Shown here: piece after piece, positions 7,560 to 15,019 of the stretch
How the letters are laid out: every line of letters begins with the position of its first letter
Numbering within the stretch: position 1 is the first letter of the stretch
Origin: Sandaracinobacteroides sp041909755
GTDB taxonomy: Bacteria; Pseudomonadota; Alphaproteobacteria; Sphingomonadales; Sphingomonadaceae
Assembly: GCF_041909755.1 (NCBI RefSeq)
Contig: NZ_JAYRCW010000059.1
Location: forward strand, 1 to 16,599
Length of the DNA: 16,599 nucleotides
Direction of reading: 5' to 3'
The notes under the pieces: generated by a model
Told to the model about the DNA's origin: nothing
Databases searched by the model: none
Seen by the model: the letters and a program-made list of their open reading frames with translations, nothing else
Position numbers and translations under genes: made by a program

Positions 7560-8600
7560 ATGACACTTCTACTGAATAACAAGCGCTTGCTCATTACGGG
7601 TGGAACGGGTTCGTTTGGAAATGCGGTCCTGCAACGATTTCTGTCGTCTGACATCGGTGAAGTGCTGATATTCTCCAGAGACGAAAAAAAGCAGGACGAT
7701 ATGCGTCTGGCATTTGGGTCGGACAAGCTGAAATTTATCATTGGGGATGTCAGGGACTTCGACTCTATTCGAAGGGCTTTGGCTGGCGTGGATTTCGTGT
7801 TTCATGCGGCGGCGCTCAAGCAGGTTCCTGCGTGTGAATTTTACCCGGAGCAGGCCATTCAGACCAATGTTCTGGGCGCGCGAAATCTCATCAACGCCGC
7901 ACGGGAGCAGAATGTGGCGCGCGCCATCCTGCTTTCCACCGACAAGGCAGTCTATCCGATCAATGCGATGGGGATGACCAAGGCGTTGATGGAAAAGCTT
8001 GTTCAGGCCAATGCGCGTCAGTCGGTCAGGGGCGGGGAGGGCAGCACATTCTGCCTGACGCGCTATGGCAATGTCATGGCCTCCCGCGGGTCGGTCATCC
8101 CGCTGTTTGTGGAGCAGATTCTGGCTGGAAAGCCTCTCACGATCACCGACCCGGGCATGACGCGGTTTCTGATGAGCCTGGAGGATTCCGTTGAACTGGT
8201 CCTTCATGCCTTCGAGCATGGCGAAAATGGCGACCTCTTTGTTCAGAAGGCGCCCGCTTCGACGGTGGCAACCCTGGCCCGGGCCATCATGGAACTGCTG
8301 GGCCGGGAAGTTCCCGTGAACATCATCGGCACCCGCCATGGCGAGAAAATCTATGAAGTCCTGGTATCCCGGGAGGAAATGGCGAAAGCGACCGACATGG
8401 GCAGATACTTCCGTGTTCCCGCAGACACCAGGTCATTGAATTATCACCAATATCTTGTGAGCGGTAGCCCCGAAACCACGGTCGCCGAGGAGTATTCCAG
8501 CCACAATACACAGCGGCTTGACGTCGAAGGCACCAAGGCCTTGCTGATGAGCATCGGCTTCATGCAGGACGCAGTGCAACGCGGCGTCGCGCAGGCCTGA
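7560..8600 (+). CDS. capE: UDP-GlcNAc 4,6-dehydratase/5-epimerase (CapE/FnlA/WbjB type)
   Basis: Converts UDP-GlcNAc to a 4-keto-6-deoxy-L-sugar, the first step toward UDP-L-FucNAc, UDP-L-RhaNAc or UDP-L-QuiNAc. The 346 residues have the NAD(P)-binding GGTGSFG (14-20), FHAAALKQVPACEFYP (81-96), LSTDKAVYPINAMGMTKALM (125-144), TRYGNVMASRGSVIPLF (167-183), the SLEDSVELVLHAF block (206-218) and IGTRHGEKIYEVLVSREEM (256-274). In place of the SDR tyrosine there is M137 (M137-x3-K141), which is the normal state in the FnlA/CapE branch and separates it from tyrosine-bearing FlaA1/PseB/WbpM enzymes. Gene order is reductase then dehydratase, reversed from the fnlABC or capEFG order. It starts 11 nt after the reductase. 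No C-2 epimerase (FnlC/CapG/WbvD) follows. Confidence 0.92.
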   Translation: MTLLLNNKRLLITGGTGSFGNAVLQRFLSSDIGEVLIFSRDEKKQDDMRLAFGSDKLKFIIGDVRDFDSIRRALAGVDFVFHAAALKQVPACEFYPEQAIQTNVLGARNLINAAREQNVARAILLSTDKAVYPINAMGMTKALMEKLVQANARQSVRGGEGSTFCLTRYGNVMASRGSVIPLFVEQILAGKPLTITDPGMTRFLMSLEDSVELVLHAFEHGENGDLFVQKAPASTVATLARAIMELLGREVPVNIIGTRHGEKIYEVLVSREEMAKATDMGRYFRVPADTRSLNYHQYLVSGSPETTVAEEYSSHNTQRLDVEGTKALLMSIGFMQDAVQRGVAQA

Positions 8601-8617
8601 AGATTGCGTCAGCAGGC

Positions 8618-9706
8618 GTGTATGTCGGTCAGATCATCCTGCTTCTCATGCTGGCGTCCCTGCTGGCCGGGGCTTCGTTCGCAATCGTTGCCGCATTCAG
8701 GATAGAGCCCGAAGGCAGAGCGGTCTGGACGGCGGGGGCGACGGGTGCTGTCATCGCTGCCGTCGTCCTGCTTCTGGTTTCGACCCGCAGTCTGTCGTTT
8801 GGTGTCGATACAAGGGCCTATGCCGCGCTCTTCGAAGCCTGGTGCGCGGGACAGGAACTTCCGGATCAGGGACCAAGCTATGATGCGGCGATCTATCTCC
8901 TCAATTTCGGTATGCTTGGCGCCTGCACGCCGGTGCTGTTGCCGCTGTCCTGGGCGGTCCTTGTCCTGGGTCTGATCTTGCTGGCGCCGGAAAAGCGGGC
9001 GCACAAGGCCGCCTTTCTGGGTCTTCTGCTGTTTTCTCTCGTCGGGTTCGAACTGCTGACGAACGCCATGAGGCAGAGCCTGTCTGTTGGTGCCGCACTG
9101 ATTGCCGTCGCGCTCTATTCCCGGACAAAGGCAGGTTCGGCGCTGGCAGCCGCGGTGGCCGCCCTGCTGCACAACAGCGCAGCTCTTGTGCTGGCCGCCG
9201 CCTGGGGTGCAACGTTTCGCTGGCACTGGTTCCTGCTGGGATTCCTGGCCGTCACACTCGTCATCGTAGTGTCGCTCGTGACCGGCAACGCGCTGATCCT
9301 GCTGGAGCCTCTGCTCTACGAAATCGAGAAATACCTTGGCCATGAATCGGATGAGATCTGGATCAGGCTGCTGGCCGCGTCATGCGTTCTGGTCGCGCTT
9401 GGCGCACCCCTGCTGGCCGCATCGGGCAAGCAGGGGCTGCAAGCGATCTGGACGCATCCGAATTATCAGGTGGCCCTGCGTCTGGCGTTCACCTGCATTC
9501 CGTTCCTCGCCATTCCCTGGTTCGGCTATCGCTACATCTATGGCGTGTATCCGATCGTGCTCTGGCTCAGCCTTCTGGTCGGAGCAGATGTTCAGCCGAG
9601 GTCATTTGGCTGGCAGTTCGGCTGGACATGGGCCGGCAACGCCCTGATCCTGGTGGGGTGGAGCCAAGGTGCCTCCTACATGCGGTTGATCCCCTTCTAT
9701 GCATGA
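8618..9706 (+). CDS. wzy: EpsG-family polysaccharide polymerase (Wzy-like)
   Basis: Integral membrane protein of the EpsG family, which acts as the O-antigen/exopolysaccharide polymerase, joining flipped repeat units on the periplasmic side. The 362 residues are mainly hydrophobic with roughly 9-11 helices. EpsG landmarks are FGVDTRAYAALF (61-72), FELLTNAMRQSLSVGAALI (144-162, containing the N-x3-RQ signature at 149-153), and ALLHNSALV-like helix end with H185 at 182-191. A late FGYRYIYGVYPIV-type loop and helix follows. The start is a GTG with no good Shine-Dalgarno sequence. An in-frame ATG at 8648 would remove part of the first helix, and the frame stays open back into capE, so the start is uncertain. 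The stop overlaps the next gene by 8 nt. Confidence 0.85.
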   Translation: MYVGQIILLLMLASLLAGASFAIVAAFRIEPEGRAVWTAGATGAVIAAVVLLLVSTRSLSFGVDTRAYAALFEAWCAGQELPDQGPSYDAAIYLLNFGMLGACTPVLLPLSWAVLVLGLILLAPEKRAHKAAFLGLLLFSLVGFELLTNAMRQSLSVGAALIAVALYSRTKAGSALAAAVAALLHNSAALVLAAAWGATFRWHWFLLGFLAVTLVIVVSLVTGNALILLEPLLYEIEKYLGHESDEIWIRLLAASCVLVALGAPLLAASGKQGLQAIWTHPNYQVALRLAFTCIPFLAIPWFGYRYIYGVYPIVLWLSLLVGADVQPRSFGWQFGWTWAGNALILVGWSQGASYMRLIPFYA

Positions 9707-10532
9707 TCGGAAATCGAAGCCAGCAGGGATATCGGTTGTGATTCCCGCCTTTGGTCGAGAAGAGCAATTGCTTCGTGCAATCAATTCAGTGAAAACCTGT
9801 CGACCGAAAGACGTCGAGATACTGGTTGTGGATGATCTGTCCCCCCGGCCACTTGCAAGCTTCCTTCCGGACAGGAACAGGCATGGCGTTCAGGTGAGAT
9901 CATTTCGACTGCATCGAAATTCCGGGCCAATGTCGGCGCGAAATCTGGGTATCCGGCGGGCAGGGTTCAGTCATCTGGCCTTTCTGGATTCGGATGACTG
10001 GTTTTTCGAGCAGAAGATCGACCTCCTGTTGGCCCAGATCGATGATGGGGGATTCGATATCTTGTTCCACGCCATCGAAAGGATGCCGCGCGAAGCACGG
10101 ATCGGAATGGTCTGGAGCGAGAAGATTCAATGGCTTGTGCCCTTCCACATGCTCATTGCATTCATGAATCCCGTACCCACGCCGGCGCTTGCGATCCGGC
10201 GTCGGCTCTGCCTGGGCGTGCCGGGCATGCGCCATTCAGAGGATTGGGGCTTCCTGATGCACTATGCCAAACCCGGAATGGACGTCCGGTACCTTCCCGA
10301 TGTGCTCGCGGGCGTCGATCGCAGCCAGGGCGCTGCCGGTGGCCTGTCAGAAGCGGTCTGGCGGATGCGCAAAGGAGAGTTTCGGGCTCGCAGGGTATGG
10401 CTGCGGAGCCTGCGGACATCCTCACCGGTTCGCTGGTTCGTCGGCACCTGCGCAGGGCTTGCACGCGTCGCCTCAGATTTGCTGAGGGGGCGGTATGGGC
10501 CTGTTTCAAGGATTGCCGTGAAGCGGCACTGA
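9699..10532 (+). CDS. Glycosyltransferase family 2 (GT-A fold)
   Basis: A classical GT2 enzyme of 277 residues, predicted to add a sugar to the growing repeat unit on the cytoplasmic face. It has SVVIPAFGRE (12-21) and LVVDDLSP (42-49) for nucleotide binding, NSGPMSARNLGIRRA (74-88), the metal-binding LDSDDW (96-101), and an acidic-aromatic SEDWGFLM segment in the acceptor half that may carry the catalytic base. The C-terminal 60 residues are rich in Arg with one short hydrophobic stretch, suggesting peripheral membrane contact. The start ATG overlaps the polymerase stop by 8 nt. A second ATG at 9703 is out of frame. Donor and linkage cannot be assigned. A 70-bp gap to the next gene contains no evident terminator or promoter. 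Confidence 0.87.
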   Translation: MHDRKSKPAGISVVIPAFGREEQLLRAINSVKTCRPKDVEILVVDDLSPRPLASFLPDRNRHGVQVRSFRLHRNSGPMSARNLGIRRAGFSHLAFLDSDDWFFEQKIDLLLAQIDDGGFDILFHAIERMPREARIGMVWSEKIQWLVPFHMLIAFMNPVPTPALAIRRRLCLGVPGMRHSEDWGFLMHYAKPGMDVRYLPDVLAGVDRSQGAAGGLSEAVWRMRKGEFRARRVWLRSLRTSSPVRWFVGTCAGLARVASDLLRGRYGPVSRIAVKRH

Positions 10533-10602
10533 TGTGCCAGACATCTGATTCCCGCATTCTCGCCCATCCAACTTTGAACCGAATATTCTGGAACGGAACA
10601 AC

Positions 10603-11706
10603 ATGGCAGACGTGGCAATCATCAGCGTTCGCGGAATTCCCAACCGTTACGGTGGCTTCGAACGACTGGTCGAGGTTCTGGCGCCGCATCTGGTCTCTAC
10701 CGGCCGCCGGGTGACGGTGTTTTGCGAGGCAGACGCGCCCGACATCCGGAACGATCAATGGCGTGGGGTGGAACGGCATTTCATCCGGAGGCGGCTGCCC
10801 GGGCCGGTGGGCACGATCGCCTATGATGTCGAAAGCATGATCAAGGTGAAGCCCGGCTCAGTCGCGCTGGTGTTCGGGTATGGAACGGCCATCCTTCACG
10901 GCGCTCTGCTCTCGGGGCGCGGAATTCCGCATTGCGTCAATATGGACGGCATCGAATGGATGCGGGCAAAGTGGAGCCCTGCCGCCAGAAAATGGCTGAA
11001 AATCAATGAACTGAAGGCTGCCAAATATGGCGATGTGCTGATCTCCGACCATCCGGAGATCGCAAATTCCCTGCAGCAGAGATTCGGCGTTCCTTCGGAA
11101 ATGGTCGCCTACGGCGTCGACATCAAGACGGATGCGGGGACGTCCGATGCCCGCCACCCCATTCTGGACGCGTTTGCCGGTCGGCCATTTCACCTGATCA
11201 TCGCCCGGCCGGAACCGGAAAATCAGATTCGCCTGTTGCTGGAGGGGTGGCGGGCGTCCGGTGGGGGAACCCCCGTCATCATTGTCGGGAACTTTGAGTC
11301 CACGGACTATGGCCGGCAATTGATGTCTGATTTTTCGGAAGCCCATTTTGCGGGGCCGATCTATGATGCTGCGGTTCTGGATGCCCTGCGGGCGCGCGCA
11401 TCCTGCTATCTTCACGGACACAGTGTCGGCGGCACGAACCCCTCGCTGATCGAGGCGATGGCCGCAGGTGCTCTTGTCGTGGCCCACGACAATGTCTTCA
11501 ACCGTTGGGTTCTGGGCGATGGTGGCCTGTTCTTTGAAGACGCTGAACAGCTTGGGGCGCTCATGAGGGGGCTTCCGGCAGCGGCGGAACGCGAAGGCAT
11601 GATCGCCAATGCGCACGCACGCTGCCGGGAAGACTTCATGTGGCCACAGATCCTCGAGCGCTATACGGATATCGTCGAGCGGCTTGAGGCGCGCCTCCCG
11701 GCCTGA
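10603..11706 (+). CDS. DUF1972 GT-B glycosyltransferase (GT1/GT4-type)
   Basis: Retaining-type GT-B glycosyltransferase with an N-terminal DUF1972 domain. Landmarks in its 367 residues are RGIPNRYGGFERLVE (10-24), the DUF1972 core VNMDGIEWMRAKWSP (112-126) and the ISDHPEIAN segment (147-155). The C-terminal donor domain has ARPEPENQI (201-209), VGNFESTDYG (228-237) and HGHSVGGTNPSLIEAMA (271-287), the last with the glutamate that binds the nucleotide sugar. Characterised DUF1972 relatives such as pneumococcal WchF/Cps2T transfer L-rhamnose to an early lipid-linked acceptor. An L-sugar donor would suit this locus, but that is inference. It is the last gene of the block, and its stop is only 1 nt from the convergent malate synthase stop. 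Confidence 0.87.
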   Translation: MADVAIISVRGIPNRYGGFERLVEVLAPHLVSTGRRVTVFCEADAPDIRNDQWRGVERHFIRRRLPGPVGTIAYDVESMIKVKPGSVALVFGYGTAILHGALLSGRGIPHCVNMDGIEWMRAKWSPAARKWLKINELKAAKYGDVLISDHPEIANSLQQRFGVPSEMVAYGVDIKTDAGTSDARHPILDAFAGRPFHLIIARPEPENQIRLLLEGWRASGGGTPVIIVGNFESTDYGRQLMSDFSEAHFAGPIYDAAVLDALRARASCYLHGHSVGGTNPSLIEAMAAGALVVAHDNVFNRWVLGDGGLFFEDAEQLGALMRGLPAAAEREGMIANAHARCREDFMWPQILERYTDIVERLEARLPA

Positions 11707-11707
11707 T

Positions 11708-13288
11708 TCAACCCGCCAAGAACTTGCGGTAGCAGGGCGTCGTCAGGAAGTCGGGCAGGTCCCTTGCCATCACCAGATCCGAAAGAATGGTGGCGGCTTC
11801 CCGGTATTTCCCCGCCTCGTAGAAATTGTCCCCCACCATATCCTTCCAGACCTTCAGCTGGGCCTTGATCTCGTCGTTGATGAGGGCGCCCGTCACCTTC
11901 GTGCCGTCGTCCAGGCTGACGCCGTGGTGGCGCCATTGCCACAGCTGGGCGCGGCTGATCTCGGCGGTGGCGGCGTCCTCCATCATGTTGTGCAGCGGCA
12001 CCGCGCCCTGGCCGCGCAGCCAGGCAGCGATATAGCCGATGGCGACGTTCACGTTCATCGCAAGGCCGGCGGCCGATTTCGGGCCTTCGCTGGGCGTGGT
12101 GAGGTCATCAGCCGAGGCCGTGCCTTCCGGCATCTTGGAAAGCTGGTTGGCCGCCGGCATCAGCCGGTCGAATACCTCCATCGCAACCGCGACAAGGCCG
12201 GGGTGCGCAACCCAGGTGCCGTCGTGGCCCAGCGTCGCTTCCCGTTCCTTGTCTGCCTTCACGGCGGCGAAGGCGGCCTGGTTCTTCGCCTCGTCGTCCT
12301 TCACCGGAATGAAGGCGGACATGCCGCCCATCGCGTGCGCGCCGCGCCGGTGGCAGGTGCGCACCACATGGGCGGCATATTTCGCCATGAACGGCACCGT
12401 CATGTTCACCGCCGCGCGATCCGGCAGGATCTTCGTGGTATCGTGGCTCAGGCTCTTGATATAGCTGAAGATATAGTCCCAGCGGCCGCAGTTCAGCGCG
12501 ACGATATGGTCCCGCAGTTCATAGAGGATCTCGTCTGCCATGAATGCGCCGGGCAGGGTTTCGATCAGCACCGTGGATTTGATGGTGCCCAGAGGCAGCC
12601 CCAGGATGGATTGCGCCGTCACGAAGATGTTGTTCCACAGCCGGGCTTCCAGATAATGTTCCATCTTCGGCAGGTAGAAATAGGGGCCTGAGCCCTTTGC
12701 CCGCAGCGCGCGGGCATTGTGGAAGAAATAGAGCGCGAAATCGAAGATCGCGCCCGACACTTCCTCGCCGTCGACCTCCAGATGCGCCTCTGGCAGGTGC
12801 CAGCCGCGCGGGCGGCAGATCAGCACGGCGGTCTTGTCGTTCAGACGATAGGTCTTGCCCTTGTCCTCCAGGCTGATCGTGCCGGCGGCCGCATCCCGCA
12901 GGTTGATCTGCCCGTCGACGACATTGTCCCAGGTGGGGGAGGTGGCGTCTTCCAGGCAGGCCATGAAGCATTTGGCCCCGGAATTCAGGGCGTTGATCAC
13001 CATCTTGCGGTCGCAGGGGCCGGTGATTTCCACCCGCCTGTCCTGCAGGTCGGCGGGCGTACCGGCGATCTTCCAGTCTCCGTCGCGCACGGACGAGGTT
13101 TCGGGTGCGAAATCCAGCGCGTTGCCTTCGGCCCACCAGCGGCGGCGATCCGCGCGGGCGCGCAGCAGGGACTGGCGCGTGGGCTCGTACATGCGATGCA
13201 GCTGCGCGATGAAGACGAGCGCCTGTTCCGTCAGGATGCTGTCATAGCCGGGCTTCAGTTCGCCCTTGATCTCGATGCCGCTCATCAT
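11708..13288 (-). CDS. aceB: Malate synthase A (glyoxylate cycle)
   Basis: Condenses glyoxylate and acetyl-CoA to malate, completing the glyoxylate shunt needed for growth on acetate or fatty acids. The 526 residues match the isoform A length. Visible landmarks are CLEDATSPTWDN (111-122), RPRGWHLPE with candidate catalytic R161 (159-167), LIETLPGAFMADEI (241-254, metal-ligand E243), the family signature RDHIVALNCGRWDYIFS (259-275, with Ala where the PROSITE pattern has Gly and metal-ligand D271), and NMMEDAATAEISRAQLWQW (434-452) with D438 as likely catalytic base. The start is ATG 13288, whose ATGA overlaps the stop of the regulator gene upstream. The ORF continues to 13399, but the extra residues look non-coding. 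No isocitrate lyase is in the window. Confidence 0.95.
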   Translation of the reverse strand: MMSGIEIKGELKPGYDSILTEQALVFIAQLHRMYEPTRQSLLRARADRRRWWAEGNALDFAPETSSVRDGDWKIAGTPADLQDRRVEITGPCDRKMVINALNSGAKCFMACLEDATSPTWDNVVDGQINLRDAAAGTISLEDKGKTYRLNDKTAVLICRPRGWHLPEAHLEVDGEEVSGAIFDFALYFFHNARALRAKGSGPYFYLPKMEHYLEARLWNNIFVTAQSILGLPLGTIKSTVLIETLPGAFMADEILYELRDHIVALNCGRWDYIFSYIKSLSHDTTKILPDRAAVNMTVPFMAKYAAHVVRTCHRRGAHAMGGMSAFIPVKDDEAKNQAAFAAVKADKEREATLGHDGTWVAHPGLVAVAMEVFDRLMPAANQLSKMPEGTASADDLTTPSEGPKSAAGLAMNVNVAIGYIAAWLRGQGAVPLHNMMEDAATAEISRAQLWQWRHHGVSLDDGTKVTGALINDEIKAQLKVWKDMVGDNFYEAGKYREAATILSDLVMARDLPDFLTTPCYRKFLAG

Positions 13289-14730
13289 GCTCGCATGTCT
13301 CCTGTGTTGGTCGGGGTGAAGCCATAGGGGGCGAGCCCCCGGCCTTGCTGATCGATATGAAGGGTGGCGCCCATCGGCGGCGCAGATCGCTGGCGGCAAT
13401 CCTGCCGGGCGCAGGCGGTGCAGCCATGGCCGATCGGAACGGCGGGATGCCCGGAAAGATCGACGCCGCCCGCATAGACAAGGCCGCGCGCATGATCGAG
13501 CGCACAGGCCAGCGCAATTGCAAAGCGGGGGCGTTCAGCCCCCCAGGGCGTGATCTGCGGCCGCACGGTGCGGGCGATGGTGAACAGCCGCTCGCCGCCC
13601 TCCACCTCGGCCACCTGGGCGAGAATCCGTCCGGGCTGCTCGAACGCCTCGTGAAGGATCCACAGGGGGCACTGGCCGCCCCGGGTCGCGAACGGCAGCC
13701 GGCCGGCGGCGAAGCGTTTCGAAATCTGGCCGGCGCGATCCGTGCGCAACAGCATGAAGGGGATGCCCCGCATCCCGGGTCGCTGAAGCGTGGTCAGCCG
13801 GTGGGCGACCTGCTCGAATCCGGCGGAAAAGCGCGCCTGCAGCAGCTCCATGTCGTAGCCGAGCGATTCAGCGGCGGCGTGGAACCGGCCGTAGGGCATC
13901 ATCAGAGCCGCCGCCCAATAGCCCGCGAGATTTGCCGCCAGCAGTTGCCGGGCGACCGGGCCAGCAGGCGCCAGCAGATCGGCCGCGGACTCCAGTTCGG
14001 CTTCGATTTCCGCCTTCGCCTCCAGCTGGGCGAGCTGGACACACAGCTGGAAGGTGCGCGATGCCCCGTCCAGCACCTCCGACAGCAGGATCTGCCGGTT
14101 GTGATGATCGTGGCGGCGCAGCCGGTCAGGCATGACATCCCAGGGCAGAACCCGCACCTTCAGGCCGTGCCGCGCCGCGAGCCGTTCATGGACGGCGGCA
14201 TCCAGCGGCTGGCCAGACAGGCGCAGCTCGTCGGCCAGCGCCTCCGCCCCGGAATCGAGGTCGGCGAAGTGGTTTCCGCGGTCCAGCAAATGGGATCGCA
14301 CCAGCTCGAGCGGGGAGGGGGCGGCCTCTCGCGCCATGTCGTTTGCACCGGTTTCGCCGGTTCCTGCATGTGCGAGTCGCAGCAGGGCGTTGGCGATATC
14401 CGGAAATTGTTCCGTGAACTCGCGGACGTCAGAGCGGCCGGGCTGAATTCCGGCCCTTTGCAGGGCATCGGCGACGTCGGCTGCTCTGCGATCCGTGTCA
14501 GCCGCCGTGAACAGGCGCACATCGATATCATAGGCATCGGCAAGCTTCAGCAGCACGGCGGCTGTCAGCGGACGCTGGTTGTGTTCGAGCAGGTTGAGAT
14601 AGGAAACCGAAAGGCCCAGATCCGCCGCCATCCGGCTTTGGGTGAGGCCCAGCCCGGTGCGCAGGCGACGGACGCGGGCCCCCGCAAACAATTTCCGATC
14701 CGGCAGGTCCGGGGCTGTCAAAATATTCAC
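13285..14730 (-). CDS. RamB-like XRE/short-chain fatty acyl-CoA regulator
   Basis: Transcriptional regulator of the XRE + DUF955-like + DUF2083 architecture (short-chain fatty acyl-CoA regulator family, which includes RamB, a regulator of acetate and glyoxylate metabolism). With a GTG start at 14730 it has 481 residues. The helix-turn-helix is at about 13-70 (GARVRRLRTGLGLTQSRMAADLGLS as two halves, then SYLNLLEHNQRPL at 43-55). The middle matches the ImmA/IrrE-like fold, but I see no HExxH zinc site, so protease activity is unlikely. The C-terminus has GGQCPLWILHEAF and a cysteine cluster C-x2-C-x4-C in GHGCTACARQDCRQR, a possible metal, redox or acyl sensor. It is coupled to aceB by a 4-nt overlap, so it very likely controls aceB. 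The open frame to 14997 reads as non-coding, so the start remains somewhat uncertain. Confidence 0.85.
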   Translation of the reverse strand: MNILTAPDLPDRKLFAGARVRRLRTGLGLTQSRMAADLGLSVSYLNLLEHNQRPLTAAVLLKLADAYDIDVRLFTAADTDRRAADVADALQRAGIQPGRSDVREFTEQFPDIANALLRLAHAGTGETGANDMAREAAPSPLELVRSHLLDRGNHFADLDSGAEALADELRLSGQPLDAAVHERLAARHGLKVRVLPWDVMPDRLRRHDHHNRQILLSEVLDGASRTFQLCVQLAQLEAKAEIEAELESAADLLAPAGPVARQLLAANLAGYWAAALMMPYGRFHAAAESLGYDMELLQARFSAGFEQVAHRLTTLQRPGMRGIPFMLLRTDRAGQISKRFAAGRLPFATRGGQCPLWILHEAFEQPGRILAQVAEVEGGERLFTIARTVRPQITPWGAERPRFAIALACALDHARGLVYAGGVDLSGHPAVPIGHGCTACARQDCRQRSAPPMGATLHIDQQGRGLAPYGFTPTNTGDMRA

Positions 14731-14763
14731 TGTTTCACCGATCTTTCGGTCAATGATTGACAG
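14715..14763 (-). promoter_or_regulatory. Candidate operator/promoter region around the start of the RamB-like gene
   Basis: This stretch is unusually AT-rich and full of short symmetries: CTGTCAA at 14715-14721 mirrored by TTGACAG at 14757-14763, ACCGA-TCTT-TCGGT at 14737-14750, and TCAA-TGA-TTGA at 14750-14760. On the - strand it also contains GGTGAAACAGTGAAT, a doubled GTGAA. RamB-type proteins often autoregulate, so one of these could be the operator. This is inferred from symmetry only. Confidence 0.25.
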
Positions 14764-15019
14764 GATTTCCGGGCATGCGCCCTCCACTCGCGCGCCTCCC
14801 TGACCGAACGGCCCGGCCGGGTCAAGGCGGGCGCCCGGATTCTGGCCCGATCTTGTGAAACTCTGGTGAAATGCAAATGCGGCGGGCTGCGGGCGCCCAT
14901 TCGCCGGGCCTGCGCATCCTGCGATATCGGCCGACAAGCGCCGCCTGAAGATTCTCCTTTCCGGCCAATCGTTAACGGCTCGTCTTGCCCATGCCACCTT
15001 CCGTCACTAGGAATGTGGA
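14731..15019. promoter_or_regulatory. Divergent intergenic region between the RamB-like gene and proC
   Basis: A 289-bp stretch without a convincing gene. It must hold promoters for both directions, but I cannot place a -35/-10 pair with confidence. A doubled GTGAAA (GTGAAACTCTGGTGAAATG, about 14857-14875) lies in the middle and resembles the doubled GTGAA near the regulator start on the opposite strand. Weak open frames cross it on both strands and have no family features. Confidence 0.35.

Noticed and set aside
11609..12691. 360-codon + strand frame opposite malate synthase
   Set aside because: It mirrors the conserved aceB coding sequence, has His/Arg/Val-rich low-information content, and no recognisable domain.
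13345..14760. 471-codon + strand frame opposite the RamB-like gene
   Set aside because: Antisense shadow; the - strand frame has clear helix-turn-helix and family motifs.
14731..14997. N-terminal extension of the RamB-like frame to ATG 14997
   Set aside because: The extra 89 residues are Arg/Pro/Gly-rich without motifs, and the helix-turn-helix lies at the usual distance from GTG 14730.
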